A stretch of DNA of 64,000 nucleotides from Leclercia sp. AS011 (lineage in GTDB: Bacteria > Pseudomonadota > Gammaproteobacteria > Enterobacterales > Enterobacteriaceae). The position numbers were made by a program, and so were the translations under genes. The stretch covers positions 153,222 to 217,221 of the forward strand of contig NZ_JBBCMA010000006.1 of assembly GCF_037152535.1 (NCBI RefSeq), in the 5' to 3' direction. Positions within the stretch are counted from its first letter, which is position 1, and each line of letters begins with the position of its first letter. Shown piece by piece: positions 1 to 7,288 of the stretch. The notes beneath the pieces were generated by a model that did not search any database, had not been told where the DNA came from, and saw only the letters and a list, made by a program, of their open reading frames with translations.

Positions 1-539
1 CCTTTCGCCATCCCTTCACGGATCGAGAGCCGCAGAAACAGCATATCCCCCACCGCCATACCGAACACCCCGGTGACCACCACGAACAGCGCCACCAGAT
101 CCGGCTGTCCGCCGAGCGGTTTCGCCGCGGCCAGCGCAAAGGGCGTGGTGACGGAGCGCACCGCAAGGCTGCGCTGGATCTCGTCCGACAGGGTAAACAA
201 TCGCGCCAGCCAGACCGAGCTGGTAACGGCCACCACCGTGGCGGTGATCACCCCGGCGGAGAGCGACATCCAGTGGCGTTTGATCACCGCGAGGTTGTCG
301 TACACCGGCACCGCAAAGGCGATGGTCGCCGGGCCGAGCAGCCACAGCAGCCAGTGCGCTTCCCCGATATAGTTCTGCCAGGAGATATGGCCCCACACCA
401 GCATCATCACCAGCAGAATCGGGGTGAAGACCAGCGGCATCAGAGGCAGTTTACGAAAGCGGCGATAGAGACGCTTGTTGGCGAAATAGATCACCAGCGT
501 CACCACCAGGCAGAGGACGCTGACCTGAAAGTTAGTCAT
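1..539 (-). CDS. cidB: CidB/LrgB-family membrane protein, 3' end cut by window edge
   Basis: About 179 residues are visible, starting with ATG at 539 (MTNFQVSVLC...) and staying open to base 1, so the C-terminus lies outside the window. The chain is almost entirely hydrophobic helices. It carries the family signature LLGPATIAFAVPVYDN near residue 68 and a later SVTTPFALA segment. LrgB/CidB proteins are inner-membrane partners of holin-like CidA/LrgA proteins and are thought to modulate murein hydrolase activity or metabolite export. The start overlaps the end of the upstream cidA by 8 bases, which points to translational coupling in one operon. The family is clear; the exact physiological role in enterobacteria is not settled. 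Confidence 0.85.
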   Translation of the reverse strand, partial: MTNFQVSVLCLVVTLVIYFANKRLYRRFRKLPLMPLVFTPILLVMMLVWGHISWQNYIGEAHWLLWLLGPATIAFAVPVYDNLAVIKRHWMSLSAGVITATVVAVTSSVWLARLFTLSDEIQRSLAVRSVTTPFALAAAKPLGGQPDLVALFVVVTGVFGMAVGDMLFLRLSIREGMAK

Positions 540-942
540 GTTTCTGCCTGCTGATTTCAAAGCGATAGACTTTATCCACCACCCACGCGGTGGCACCCAG
601 CACCATCAGCGTGCTCAGGGCGATCACCGCAAAAATACGCCAGCCATCCACCATCAGCAGCTGGACGTAATTGACCACCGCCACCACCGCAGGCACAAAG
701 AACAGCAGCATTTCCGCCAGCAGCCAGCGCGAGCCCGCCCGCACCCAGTTCAGGGGAATAACGCGACAGAGGATCAGGCTGAACATCAGCACCATCCCGA
801 CCAGATTGGCCGGCAGCGGCAGATGTAGCCAGCTAACTAGGTATTCAGCGAAGACAAAAAGACCCGCATAAAGCAGTACCTGCACCGGTACCTGGAGTCG
901 TTGCACGACGGCAGGCGTAACGCGACCTAACGCCACGGTCAT
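532..942 (-). CDS. cidA: CidA/LrgA-family holin-like protein
   Basis: A 136-residue protein with about four membrane helices (roughly residues 20-40, 45-62, 70-95 and 100-122) and a short charged C-terminus. Size and hydrophobic pattern, including the LPLPANLVGMVLMF segment, fit the CidA/LrgA holin-like family. These proteins oligomerise in the inner membrane and act with CidB/LrgB in control of murein hydrolases or cell death. It is the first gene of a two-gene operon with the CidB homologue. The LysR-type gene that starts 100 bp away on the opposite strand is the expected regulator. Whether it belongs to the CidA or the LrgA branch cannot be decided by eye. Confidence 0.85.
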   Translation of the reverse strand: MTVALGRVTPAVVQRLQVPVQVLLYAGLFVFAEYLVSWLHLPLPANLVGMVLMFSLILCRVIPLNWVRAGSRWLLAEMLLFFVPAVVAVVNYVQLLMVDGWRIFAVIALSTLMVLGATAWVVDKVYRFEISRQKHD

Positions 943-1042
943 GGGGATTTCCTAAAAATGAGAGAGAGCGCCAGTATAGTGAGCGCCCGTAATTGACTGA
1001 AATGAATTAAAATCATCAAAGGTATAGTTTCGAGGAATAGTC

Positions 1043-1930
1043 ATGGACATACGCACGCTGCGTTACTTTGTCGAAGTGGTCCGCCAGCAGAGTTTCACCC
1101 GCGCCGCGGAGAAGCTTTTTGTCACCCAACCCACCATCAGCAAAATGCTGAAAAACCTCGAAGATGAACTGAACTGTACCCTGCTGATCCGCGACGGACG
1201 CAAGCTGCTGTTAACCGACACCGGTCGGGTGGTGTTTGAGCGCGGGCTGGCGATCCTCGCGGAGTTTCGCCAGCTGGAGGCCGAACTGGGCGATATCAAC
1301 CACCTGAATAAAGGCTTACTGCGCCTCGGGATCCCGCCAATGGTGGGGATGATGATGGCCGGGCCCATCGGCCTGTTTCGCCAGCGCTACCCCGGCGTGG
1401 AGCTGAAAATTTCTGAATTTGGCGGCTTAACCGTTCAGCAGGCGGTGATCAACGGCGAGCTGGATCTGGCGATGACCGCCCTGCCGGTGGAGGAGGACAG
1501 CGGCCTGACCGCGCTGCCGCTGTTCAGCCATCCGCTGTGCGTGCTGGTGCCGCGCTCCGGTAGCTGGTTGACGCTTGAGGCCATTAATCCGGAGCTGCTG
1601 GCCGAGCATCCGCTACTGATCTACAACGAAGATTTTGCCCTCAGCCGCCAGCTGATGCAGCTCTTCAGCCAGCACGGCGTGAAGCCGCGCATCGTGGTGC
1701 GCAGCGGGCAGTGGGACTTTCTGGCGGCGATGGTGCAGGCGGGGGTGGGGATTGCCATATTGCCGCAGCCCATCTGCGAGCGGCTGGATAAAAACACGCT
1801 GCGCTGGATCCCGTTGCAGAGCGATCTGCACTGGCAGCTGGGGATGATCTGGCGGGAGGGGGTCTACCTGTCGAACAGCGCTCAGGCGTGGCTGAAATGC
1901 TGTGAGGGATTCTGGACTTCGGTGGAATAA
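1043..1930 (+). CDS. cidR: LysR-family regulator CidR
   Basis: A 295-residue LysR-type regulator. The N-terminal winged helix-turn-helix (residues 1-60) begins MDIRTLRYFVEVVRQQSF, with the recognition helix around VTQPTISKMLKNLE. A periplasmic-binding-protein-like effector domain follows from about residue 90. It is divergent from cidAB with a 100-bp shared intergenic region, the classic arrangement of a LysR regulator and its target operon. In Gram-positive bacteria the homologue CidR activates cidABC in response to overflow metabolites such as acetate; that role here is inferred from context. A GAGGA ribosome site precedes the ATG. Confidence 0.8.
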   Translation: MDIRTLRYFVEVVRQQSFTRAAEKLFVTQPTISKMLKNLEDELNCTLLIRDGRKLLLTDTGRVVFERGLAILAEFRQLEAELGDINHLNKGLLRLGIPPMVGMMMAGPIGLFRQRYPGVELKISEFGGLTVQQAVINGELDLAMTALPVEEDSGLTALPLFSHPLCVLVPRSGSWLTLEAINPELLAEHPLLIYNEDFALSRQLMQLFSQHGVKPRIVVRSGQWDFLAAMVQAGVGIAILPQPICERLDKNTLRWIPLQSDLHWQLGMIWREGVYLSNSAQAWLKCCEGFWTSVE

Positions 1931-1931
1931 C

Positions 1932-2002
1932 GCCGGGTGGCGGCTTCGCCTTACCCGGCCTACGGTCAGCATGCAGGCCCGGTAAGCGTAGCGCCACCGG
2001 GC
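1932..2002. repeat. REP/BIME repeat pair between cidR and yjcE
   Basis: Two inverted copies of an enterobacterial REP-like unit: GCCGGGTGGCGGCTTCGCC followed by TTACCCGGCCTAC, then a mirror copy ending GCGCCACCGGGC. It lies between two convergent genes and can fold into a long stem. Such elements stabilise 3' ends of messages and bind gyrase or IHF in E. coli. Confidence 0.85.
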
Positions 2003-2011
2003 AATAAACGG

Positions 2012-3658
2012 CTACTGCTTCTCTATTAACAACGCTTCCATCAAATCGAGATCGTGCAGCAGTTTTTGCAGGGTCTCGTTGCTGATCTCCCGAGTGGCGC
2101 GCAGGTGGTACAGCTCCGCGCGTTCCGAGCGCAGCGCGGCCAGGCGGAAGCGGCGTTCGAGGTTCTCTTCCATCAGCGAGCTCTCCACGTCGTTGCGGCC
2201 ATCCGCGCGGCGGCGCAGGTTACCAATCACCCGCGAACTCACCTCTTTCAGCAGCTGGGTATCGATGTTCTCTTCGGTATCGGCGGCCAGACGCTCCTCC
2301 ATCTTCTGGATGGCAACAATGGCGACCTCCGCCGTTGCCGCCCGGGCAATACGCGCCTCTTTATGCTGCTGAACGTGATCGCCGACTTCCATGTGTTGCA
2401 GCAGGATCGGCAGCATCACCACGCCGACAAACAGCGAGAACAGGATCACCCCTGCCGCCAGGAACACCAGCTCATAGCGGGCCGGGAAGACGTCGCCGGT
2501 CGGCAGCAGCAGCGGAATGGAGAGCACACCGGCCAGCGTGATAGCCCCACGCACCCCGGCGAAGGTGGAGATCAGCAGTTCACGGGTGGTCCATGAGCCA
2601 AACTCCATCGGTTTCTTTTTCAGGAAACGCACGCTGAATTTTTTCATCGTCCACAGCCAGCCGAAACGCACCAGCATCAGCGCGGCGTAAATCAGCACGA
2701 TATCGGTAAACAGCATCCAGGTTTCAACATTCGGGTCGGCTTCGGCCGCCACCAGCGAGGATTCGAGGATCCCCGGTAGCTGCAGGCCCAACAGCAGGAA
2801 CACCATGCCGTTAAAGACAAACTCCAGCATCGACCAGGTGCTGTTGGCGCGCAGGCGCATCGCCAGCGGCGCGGTACGCATGACCCCGGCGCGGGTAATG
2901 GTCATCCCGGCAGCCACCGCCGCCAGAATGCCAGATACGCCGATGTGTTCTGCAATCAGATAAGAGGCGAACGGCAGCAGGAACAGCAGCACGATTTGCG
3001 TGGCGGGCTCATCGCCGCCCCAGCGACTGAGGAAGCGCAGCGAACGACCGTACAGCCAGCTCACCACAAACCCAGCCAAAATGCCGCCAATGGCGACTTT
3101 AAAGAATTCAACGGACGCCCCGCCGATGGTGAAGACCATGGTGCCCATCGCCACGGCAACGGCAAACTTCAGCGCCACCAGGCCGGAGGCGTCGTTCATC
3201 AGCGCCTCGCCCTGCAGAATGCCCATGATTTTCTTCGGTATGCGCCCTTCACCGACGATCCCCGACAGCGCCACGGCATCGGTTGGCGACAGCACTGCCG
3301 CCAGCGCAAAGGCCGGTATCAGCGGGATGCCCGGCACCACCCAGTAGATGAGAAAACCAATCCCCACCACGGTGACCACCACCAGCGCCAGCGCCAGGCC
3401 GAAAATTTCGCGCCCGTGTTCGAGAAACTCACGGGTCGGGGTTTTCCAGCCGTCGGCAAACAGCAGGGGAGGAATAAACAGTACCAGAAACAGTTCGGGA
3501 TCAAACTCGACATGCAATCCGAACGTCGGCCACGCCAGCAGAGCACCGATGGCGATCTGCATCAGCGGCAGCGGTAACTGGAAGGGCAGTACGCGGGTGA
3601 CTACCCCGGAGAGAGAGACCAAAAGGGTCATGATGAGTATTGTGAAGAAGATTTCCAT
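2012..3658 (-). CDS. yjcE: Na+/H+ antiporter of the CPA1 family (YjcE)
   Basis: A 548-residue inner-membrane protein matching E. coli YjcE (549 aa). About 12 membrane helices fill the first 420 residues. The CPA1 core segment LSPTDAVALSGI near residue 125 contains the acidic residue used in cation exchange. A charged cytoplasmic tail of about 120 residues follows, rich in Glu and Arg and partly coiled-coil-like (REISNETLQKLLHDLDLME at the end). It exchanges Na+ (or K+) for protons in pH and salt homeostasis. In E. coli it is also next to ghxP, and the pair is conserved here in the same orientation, about 150 bp apart. Confidence 0.9.
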   Translation of the reverse strand: MEIFFTILIMTLLVSLSGVVTRVLPFQLPLPLMQIAIGALLAWPTFGLHVEFDPELFLVLFIPPLLFADGWKTPTREFLEHGREIFGLALALVVVTVVGIGFLIYWVVPGIPLIPAFALAAVLSPTDAVALSGIVGEGRIPKKIMGILQGEALMNDASGLVALKFAVAVAMGTMVFTIGGASVEFFKVAIGGILAGFVVSWLYGRSLRFLSRWGGDEPATQIVLLFLLPFASYLIAEHIGVSGILAAVAAGMTITRAGVMRTAPLAMRLRANSTWSMLEFVFNGMVFLLLGLQLPGILESSLVAAEADPNVETWMLFTDIVLIYAALMLVRFGWLWTMKKFSVRFLKKKPMEFGSWTTRELLISTFAGVRGAITLAGVLSIPLLLPTGDVFPARYELVFLAAGVILFSLFVGVVMLPILLQHMEVGDHVQQHKEARIARAATAEVAIVAIQKMEERLAADTEENIDTQLLKEVSSRVIGNLRRRADGRNDVESSLMEENLERRFRLAALRSERAELYHLRATREISNETLQKLLHDLDLMEALLIEKQ

Positions 3659-3761
3659 GCGTTCCCTGTTTGCGAGATTTCTGTACGTTTACATCACTGG
3701 CATCTTGCCACAGTGTATCTCCCCCAGAGTAACGCATAAGGCAACAAGATGTGTTCCGAAA

Positions 3762-3795
3762 ATAAAAACGGGCGGCCTGAGCCACCCGTTGTTTT
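3762..3795 (-). terminator. Terminator after ghxP
   Basis: On the minus strand a stem AACGGGTGGC / GCCGCCCGTT with a short loop is followed by TTTTATTTT, a standard Rho-independent terminator directly downstream of the ghxP stop codon. Confidence 0.8.
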
Positions 3796-3809
3796 GTGCA
3801 GTTGCCAGC

Positions 3810-5159
3810 TTAGATAGCCCAGCCGCCCGCGTAGAATGCCACCAGCGCCACGGCAATCACTACCGTACCGATGTTCAGCTTACGCCATTCACCGGAGACG
3901 ATACGGCCAATCACCAGCGACGCGAAACCGATCATGATGCCGGTTACGATGTTACAGGTCAGCACGATGAACACCGCGGTGATCAGACCGGCCATCGCAT
4001 CAACGAAGTCGGCAAAATCAATTTTCGCCACGTTGCTCAGCATCAGCAGGCCAACGTACATCAGCGCCGGTGCAGTGGCGTATGCCGGCACCAGATACGA
4101 CAGCGGAGCAAGGAACAGGATCAGCAGGAACAGCACGCCGATGGTGATCGCCGTCAGACCGGTTTTACCGCCTGCCGCCGTACCCGCCGCAGATTCGATA
4201 TACACGGCTGCCGGGGCAGCACCCACCAGGCCGGAGAAGACGCTGCTCAGGGAGTCGGTGGTCAGCGCTTTGCCGCCATCGATAATCTGACCGTCTTTAT
4301 CCAGCAGATTCGCCTGGCCCGCTACCGCACGGATGGTGCCGGTGGCGTCGAAGACCGCGGTCATCACCAGAGCCAGCACGCTTGGCAGTACCACCGGGTT
4401 CAGCGCGCCCATGATATCCAGGCTACCGATCAGCGAGTTGCCGTTTTCATCGCTCAGGGATGGCATGGCGAACACGCCGGAGAAGTGCACCGCAGGATCG
4501 AAAATCAGACCCACAACAGAAACGCCGATGATGGTCAGCAGGATGCCGCCCGGCACTTTCAGTTTTTCCAGACCAATGATCACCGCCAGGCCAATCAGCG
4601 ACATGATCACCGGGAAGCTGGCGAAATTACCCAGCGCAACCGGCAGACCGTCCAGCGGGTTCTTGATCACCAGACCAACGCCGTTGGCGGCAATCAGCAG
4701 CAGGAACAGACCGATACCGATCCCGGTGCCGTGCGCAACGCCCTGCGGCAGGTTGCGAAGGATCCAGCTACGGATACCTGTAGCGGAGATGATGGTAAAC
4801 AGCACACCCATCAGGAACACGGCACCCAGCGCAACCGGCACGCTGATCTGCTGACCCAGCACCAGGCTGAACGCGGTGAAGGCGGTCAGCGAGATGGCGC
4901 AGCCGATCGCCAGCGGCAGGTTGGCCCACAGACCCATCACGATGGAGCCCACACCGGCCACCAGACAGGTGGCAACAAAGACCGCCGCCGGTGGGAAACC
5001 GGCTTTGCCCAGCATGCCCGGGACCACGATCACCGAGTAGACCATCGCCAGGAAGGTCGTCAGACCGGCAACGATCTCCTGACGCACGGTGCTGCCGCGG
5101 GCAGAAATTTTGAACATGGCGTCGAGTGAACCGCCGGTACGCGCAGATGGCGTAGACAT
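3810..5159 (-). CDS. ghxP: Guanine/hypoxanthine permease GhxP
   Basis: A 449-residue member of the AzgA-like branch of the NAT/NCS2 family, nearly identical to E. coli GhxP (YjcD) from [14 protein letters not shown] to the C-terminal [10 protein letters not shown]. About 12-14 membrane helices are evident. It imports guanine and hypoxanthine by proton symport. The ATG at 5159 is preferred over one three codons upstream because an AGGGG ribosome site is correctly spaced only for the inner start; it abuts the outer ATG. The 300-bp upstream region holds several PurR-like boxes, consistent with purine repression. Confidence 0.93.
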   Translation of the reverse strand: MSTPSARTGGSLDAMFKISARGSTVRQEIVAGLTTFLAMVYSVIVVPGMLGKAGFPPAAVFVATCLVAGVGSIVMGLWANLPLAIGCAISLTAFTAFSLVLGQQISVPVALGAVFLMGVLFTIISATGIRSWILRNLPQGVAHGTGIGIGLFLLLIAANGVGLVIKNPLDGLPVALGNFASFPVIMSLIGLAVIIGLEKLKVPGGILLTIIGVSVVGLIFDPAVHFSGVFAMPSLSDENGNSLIGSLDIMGALNPVVLPSVLALVMTAVFDATGTIRAVAGQANLLDKDGQIIDGGKALTTDSLSSVFSGLVGAAPAAVYIESAAGTAAGGKTGLTAITIGVLFLLILFLAPLSYLVPAYATAPALMYVGLLMLSNVAKIDFADFVDAMAGLITAVFIVLTCNIVTGIMIGFASLVIGRIVSGEWRKLNIGTVVIAVALVAFYAGGWAI

Positions 5160-5275
5160 AGAAAACATCCCCTGAAAAATTATTATCGTCGTCGGTCAGC
5201 GTGATGGACACTCCACGACCAGCGAAACGTCTTATCCCTGTGCTGCGTTTATGACAAAGAGGGGCGTCATAAAAA

Positions 5276-5291
5276 AAGCAAACGTTTAGCT
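5276..5291. promoter_or_regulatory. Putative PurR operator 1 of ghxP
   Basis: AAGCAAACGTTTAGCT has the GCAAACGTTT core of the PurR consensus ACGCAAACGTTTTCGT. It lies about 117 bp upstream of the ghxP start. Assigned by eye from the consensus. Confidence 0.55.
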
Positions 5292-5419
5292 TCACGCTGA
5301 CAAAACGGGTGTTGAATTAAAGGCAAACGATTATCCGGCTTAAACATGGGCGTTTTCAACTTAACTTTGCCGTTTTTCGCTAATTTCCATACGGGGTGGT
5401 GAAGAAGTAGACAGAGTAT

Positions 5420-5435
5420 GCGCAAACGTTATCGT
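5420..5435. promoter_or_regulatory. Putative PurR operator 2 upstream of ghxP
   Basis: GCGCAAACGTTATCGT differs from the PurR consensus ACGCAAACGTTTTCGT at only two positions. It lies about 260 bp from the ghxP start and 24 bp beyond the GST stop codon. A weaker copy, AGGCAAACGATTATCC, is at 5321-5336. Confidence 0.6.
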
Positions 5436-5458
5436 GAATGCGCAATTTGATAACATTT

Positions 5459-6130
5459 TCAGGACTCGCCAGGAATTTCGAACGGACCGCCCTGCTGGAT
5501 CGCCCGCTGCCAGGCCGGACGCATTTCGACGTTTTTCATCCAGCTCTGCAGGTGAGGAAGATCCTCGATACCGCCACGTTTCAGCAGGGCAAACACCGGG
5601 AAGCTCATCTGCACATCCGCCATGCTGAGGCTATCCCCGGCAAACCAGCGGTGATCCTTCAGCCAGGACTCGAGAAAACGGGCGTGAGTTTCCAGCTGTT
5701 TGTTGAGATAGGCCTTCTGCACCCCCTGCCCCAGCACTTTGCCCAGCGAGCGCAGGCCAAACGGGATCGGCGGTTTACCGAGGCTGGAGAAGACCAGCTT
5801 CATCAGCAGCAGCGGCATCAGGGAGCCTTCGGCGTAGTGGAGCCAGAAACGGTAGTGCAGTTTCATCTCGCGATCCTGCGGCTTAAGCTGCGACCCGGGA
5901 TCGTAGGTCTCCTGCAGGTATTCGAGGATAGCCCCCGACTCCGCGAGGATCAGGCCGTTATCCTCCAGCACCGGGGATTTGCCCAGCGGGTGGACTTTGC
6001 GCAACGCGGCGGGGGCCATCATGGTCTTATCCCGCTGATAACGTTCAATCTGATAGGGCAGTGAGAGCTCTTCCAGCGCCCAGAGCACGCGCTGGGATCG
6101 GGACTGGTTGAGGTGGTGGACCTTAATCAT
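5459..6130 (-). CDS. Glutathione S-transferase family protein
   Basis: A 223-residue soluble GST. The N-terminal thioredoxin-like domain (about 1-80) has the early SRSQRVLWALEEL motif with the catalytic-region Ser, then GKSPVLEDNGLILAESGAILEYL, the cis-Pro and glutathione-binding ESGAI segment. The all-helical C-terminal domain (about 90-210) includes the usual N-capping region SLSMADVQMSFPV. It probably conjugates or reduces electrophiles with glutathione; the substrate is unknown. I place the start at 6130 (MIKVHHLNQ) because GGAG lies six bases before that ATG but abuts the ATG two codons upstream. E. coli K-12 lacks a gene here, while Salmonella has a GST next to soxR. Confidence 0.85.
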   Translation of the reverse strand: MIKVHHLNQSRSQRVLWALEELSLPYQIERYQRDKTMMAPAALRKVHPLGKSPVLEDNGLILAESGAILEYLQETYDPGSQLKPQDREMKLHYRFWLHYAEGSLMPLLLMKLVFSSLGKPPIPFGLRSLGKVLGQGVQKAYLNKQLETHARFLESWLKDHRWFAGDSLSMADVQMSFPVFALLKRGGIEDLPHLQSWMKNVEMRPAWQRAIQQGGPFEIPGES

Positions 6131-6180
6131 GGTCATCTCCAGTTGGGCTTATCCACTAACTATAGAAAATTGCACAACCT

Positions 6181-6197
6181 GGCGAAAAAATTTCGCC
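6181..6197. promoter_or_regulatory. Perfect inverted repeat in GST promoter region
   Basis: GGCGAAAAAATTTCGCC is a 7-bp inverted repeat around AAA. Read on the minus strand it overlaps a possible -35 (TTTCGC) placed 17 bp before TATAGT, so it could be an operator controlling the GST gene. No regulator is identified. Confidence 0.4.
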
Positions 6198-6251
6198 GAG
6201 TTTTTGTACAGGCGCGCTGGAAAACCCGGGCTCCCGGCCTAGACTTAAATT

Positions 6252-6395
6252 GTCAGCACAAACCGGAACCTCCAAAGCATGCTCGACTGAGGGGTGTTGA
6301 TGTCGGGGGAAACCCTCCTGTGAACCAGCGGGATAGAGAGAAAGACAAAGACCGGGAATAAACTAAAGCGCCCTCTGTGGCGCTTTAGTTTTTAC
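6252..6395 (+). ncRNA. sraL: Small RNA SraL (RyjA)
   Basis: An intergenic transcript unit convergent with soxR. It has a promoter-like -10 TAGACTTAA at 6240-6248, resembling sigma-S promoters, and ends in a strong terminator at 6361-6390 with a T tract. The predicted length of about 144 nt matches the roughly 140-nt SraL of E. coli and Salmonella, which lies at this spot next to soxR. In Salmonella SraL is sigma-S dependent and base-pairs with mRNAs including rho. The assignment rests on location, size and terminator; the exact 5' end is inferred. Confidence 0.72.
6361..6395 (+). terminator. Terminator of SraL
   Basis: Twelve-bp stem AACTAAAGCGCC / GGCGCTTTAGTT with a 6-nt loop, followed by TTTT on the plus strand. 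The minus-strand tail (TATTCC) is poor, so it mainly serves the plus-strand sRNA, though soxR transcripts also run into it. Confidence 0.85.
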
Positions 6396-6404
6396 TGCGT
6401 CTGG

Positions 6405-6863
6405 CTAATCCTCTTCCAGCAGCCGCGCGCCGGTGCCCTGCTCGCCCAGTCTGTCGCCAGGGTTACGCAGCGGGCAGTCGCTGCGCGACAGGCAACCGCA
6501 GCCGATGCAGCCGTCAAGCTCATCGCGCAGCGCCTCCAGGGTATGAATGCGCCGATCCAGCTCGTCGCGCCACTGGGAGGATAACGCCTTCCACTCCTTT
6601 GCACTCAGGGTATGCCCCTCCGGCAGGATGCCGAACGCCTCGCCAATGGTGGCCAGCGGGATGCCAATGCGTTGGGCAATCTTAATGATCGCCACGTAGC
6701 GCAGCACGTCACGGGTATAACGCCGCTGGTTGCCGGTGTTGCGAATACTCTTAATTAACCCTTTGCTTTCATAAAAATGCAGGGCTGACACCGCCACGCC
6801 GCTACGCCTGGCCACCTCGCCCGGGGTCAGCAGCGGTTTTATCCGCGGTAATTTCTTTTCCAT
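6405..6863 (-). CDS. soxR: Redox-sensing activator SoxR
   Basis: A 152-residue MerR-family regulator. The N-terminal winged HTH (about residues 12-80) contains [26 protein letters not shown] dimerisation helix follows, then the [2Fe-2S] ligand loop [12 protein letters not shown] near residues 119-130, with the four cysteines spaced as in E. coli SoxR. Oxidation of the cluster by redox-cycling drugs or nitric oxide turns SoxR into an activator of soxS. It is divergent from soxS and the shared palindromic operator lies in between. Confidence 0.97.
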   Translation of the reverse strand: MEKKLPRIKPLLTPGEVARRSGVAVSALHFYESKGLIKSIRNTGNQRRYTRDVLRYVAIIKIAQRIGIPLATIGEAFGILPEGHTLSAKEWKALSSQWRDELDRRIHTLEALRDELDGCIGCGCLSRSDCPLRNPGDRLGEQGTGARLLEED

Positions 6864-6871
6864 AAAACCTC

Positions 6872-6902
6872 TTTACCTCAAGTTAACTTGAGGAATTATA
6901 CT
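6872..6902 (+). promoter_or_regulatory. soxS promoter with SoxR operator
   Basis: The perfect 18-bp palindrome CCTCAAGTTAACTTGAGG (6876-6893) lies between a -35 TTTACC (6872-6877) and a -10 TATACT (6897-6902). The spacer is 19 bp, overlong as expected for a SoxR/MerR-type promoter that needs DNA distortion for activation. The same site represses divergent soxR. Confidence 0.93.
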
Positions 6903-6961
6903 CGCCCGCAGACAAAACGACGAATCTACAGACACAGGTGTACCCAGAGGGAGGCTGCTTT

Positions 6962-7288
6962 ATGTCGCATCAACAAATTATTCAGACACTTATTGAATGG
7001 ATGGATGACCATATCGATCAACCCTTGAGTATCGATGTGGTGGCGAAAAAGTCAGGTTATTCGAAGTGGTATTTGCAGAGGATGTTCCGCGCCGTCACGC
7101 ACCAGACGCTGGGCGAATACATTCGTCAGCGCCGGTTATTGTTGGCCGCCCAGGCGCTGCGCACGACCCAGCGACCTATTTTTGATATCGCCATGGATCT
7201 GGGCTATGTCTCTCAGCAGACCTTTTCCCGCGTATTCCGCCGCGAGTTTGATCGCACCCCCAGCGACTACCGTCATCAGCTGAATTAG
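6962..7288 (+). CDS. soxS: Superoxide response activator SoxS
   Basis: A 108-residue AraC/XylS-family protein made only of the two HTH DNA-binding subdomains, as in E. coli SoxS (107 aa). Key segments are AKKSGYSKWYLQRMFR (first HTH) and AMDLGYVSQQTFSRVFRR (second HTH). It activates the oxidative-stress regulon (sodA, nfo, zwf, micF and others). I use the ATG at 6962 (MSHQQII) rather than the in-frame upstream ATG, since it matches the conserved N-terminus and follows GGAGG. Its stop overlaps the stop region of convergent pdeC by four bases. Confidence 0.96.
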   Translation: MSHQQIIQTLIEWMDDHIDQPLSIDVVAKKSGYSKWYLQRMFRAVTHQTLGEYIRQRRLLLAAQALRTTQRPIFDIAMDLGYVSQQTFSRVFRREFDRTPSDYRHQLN

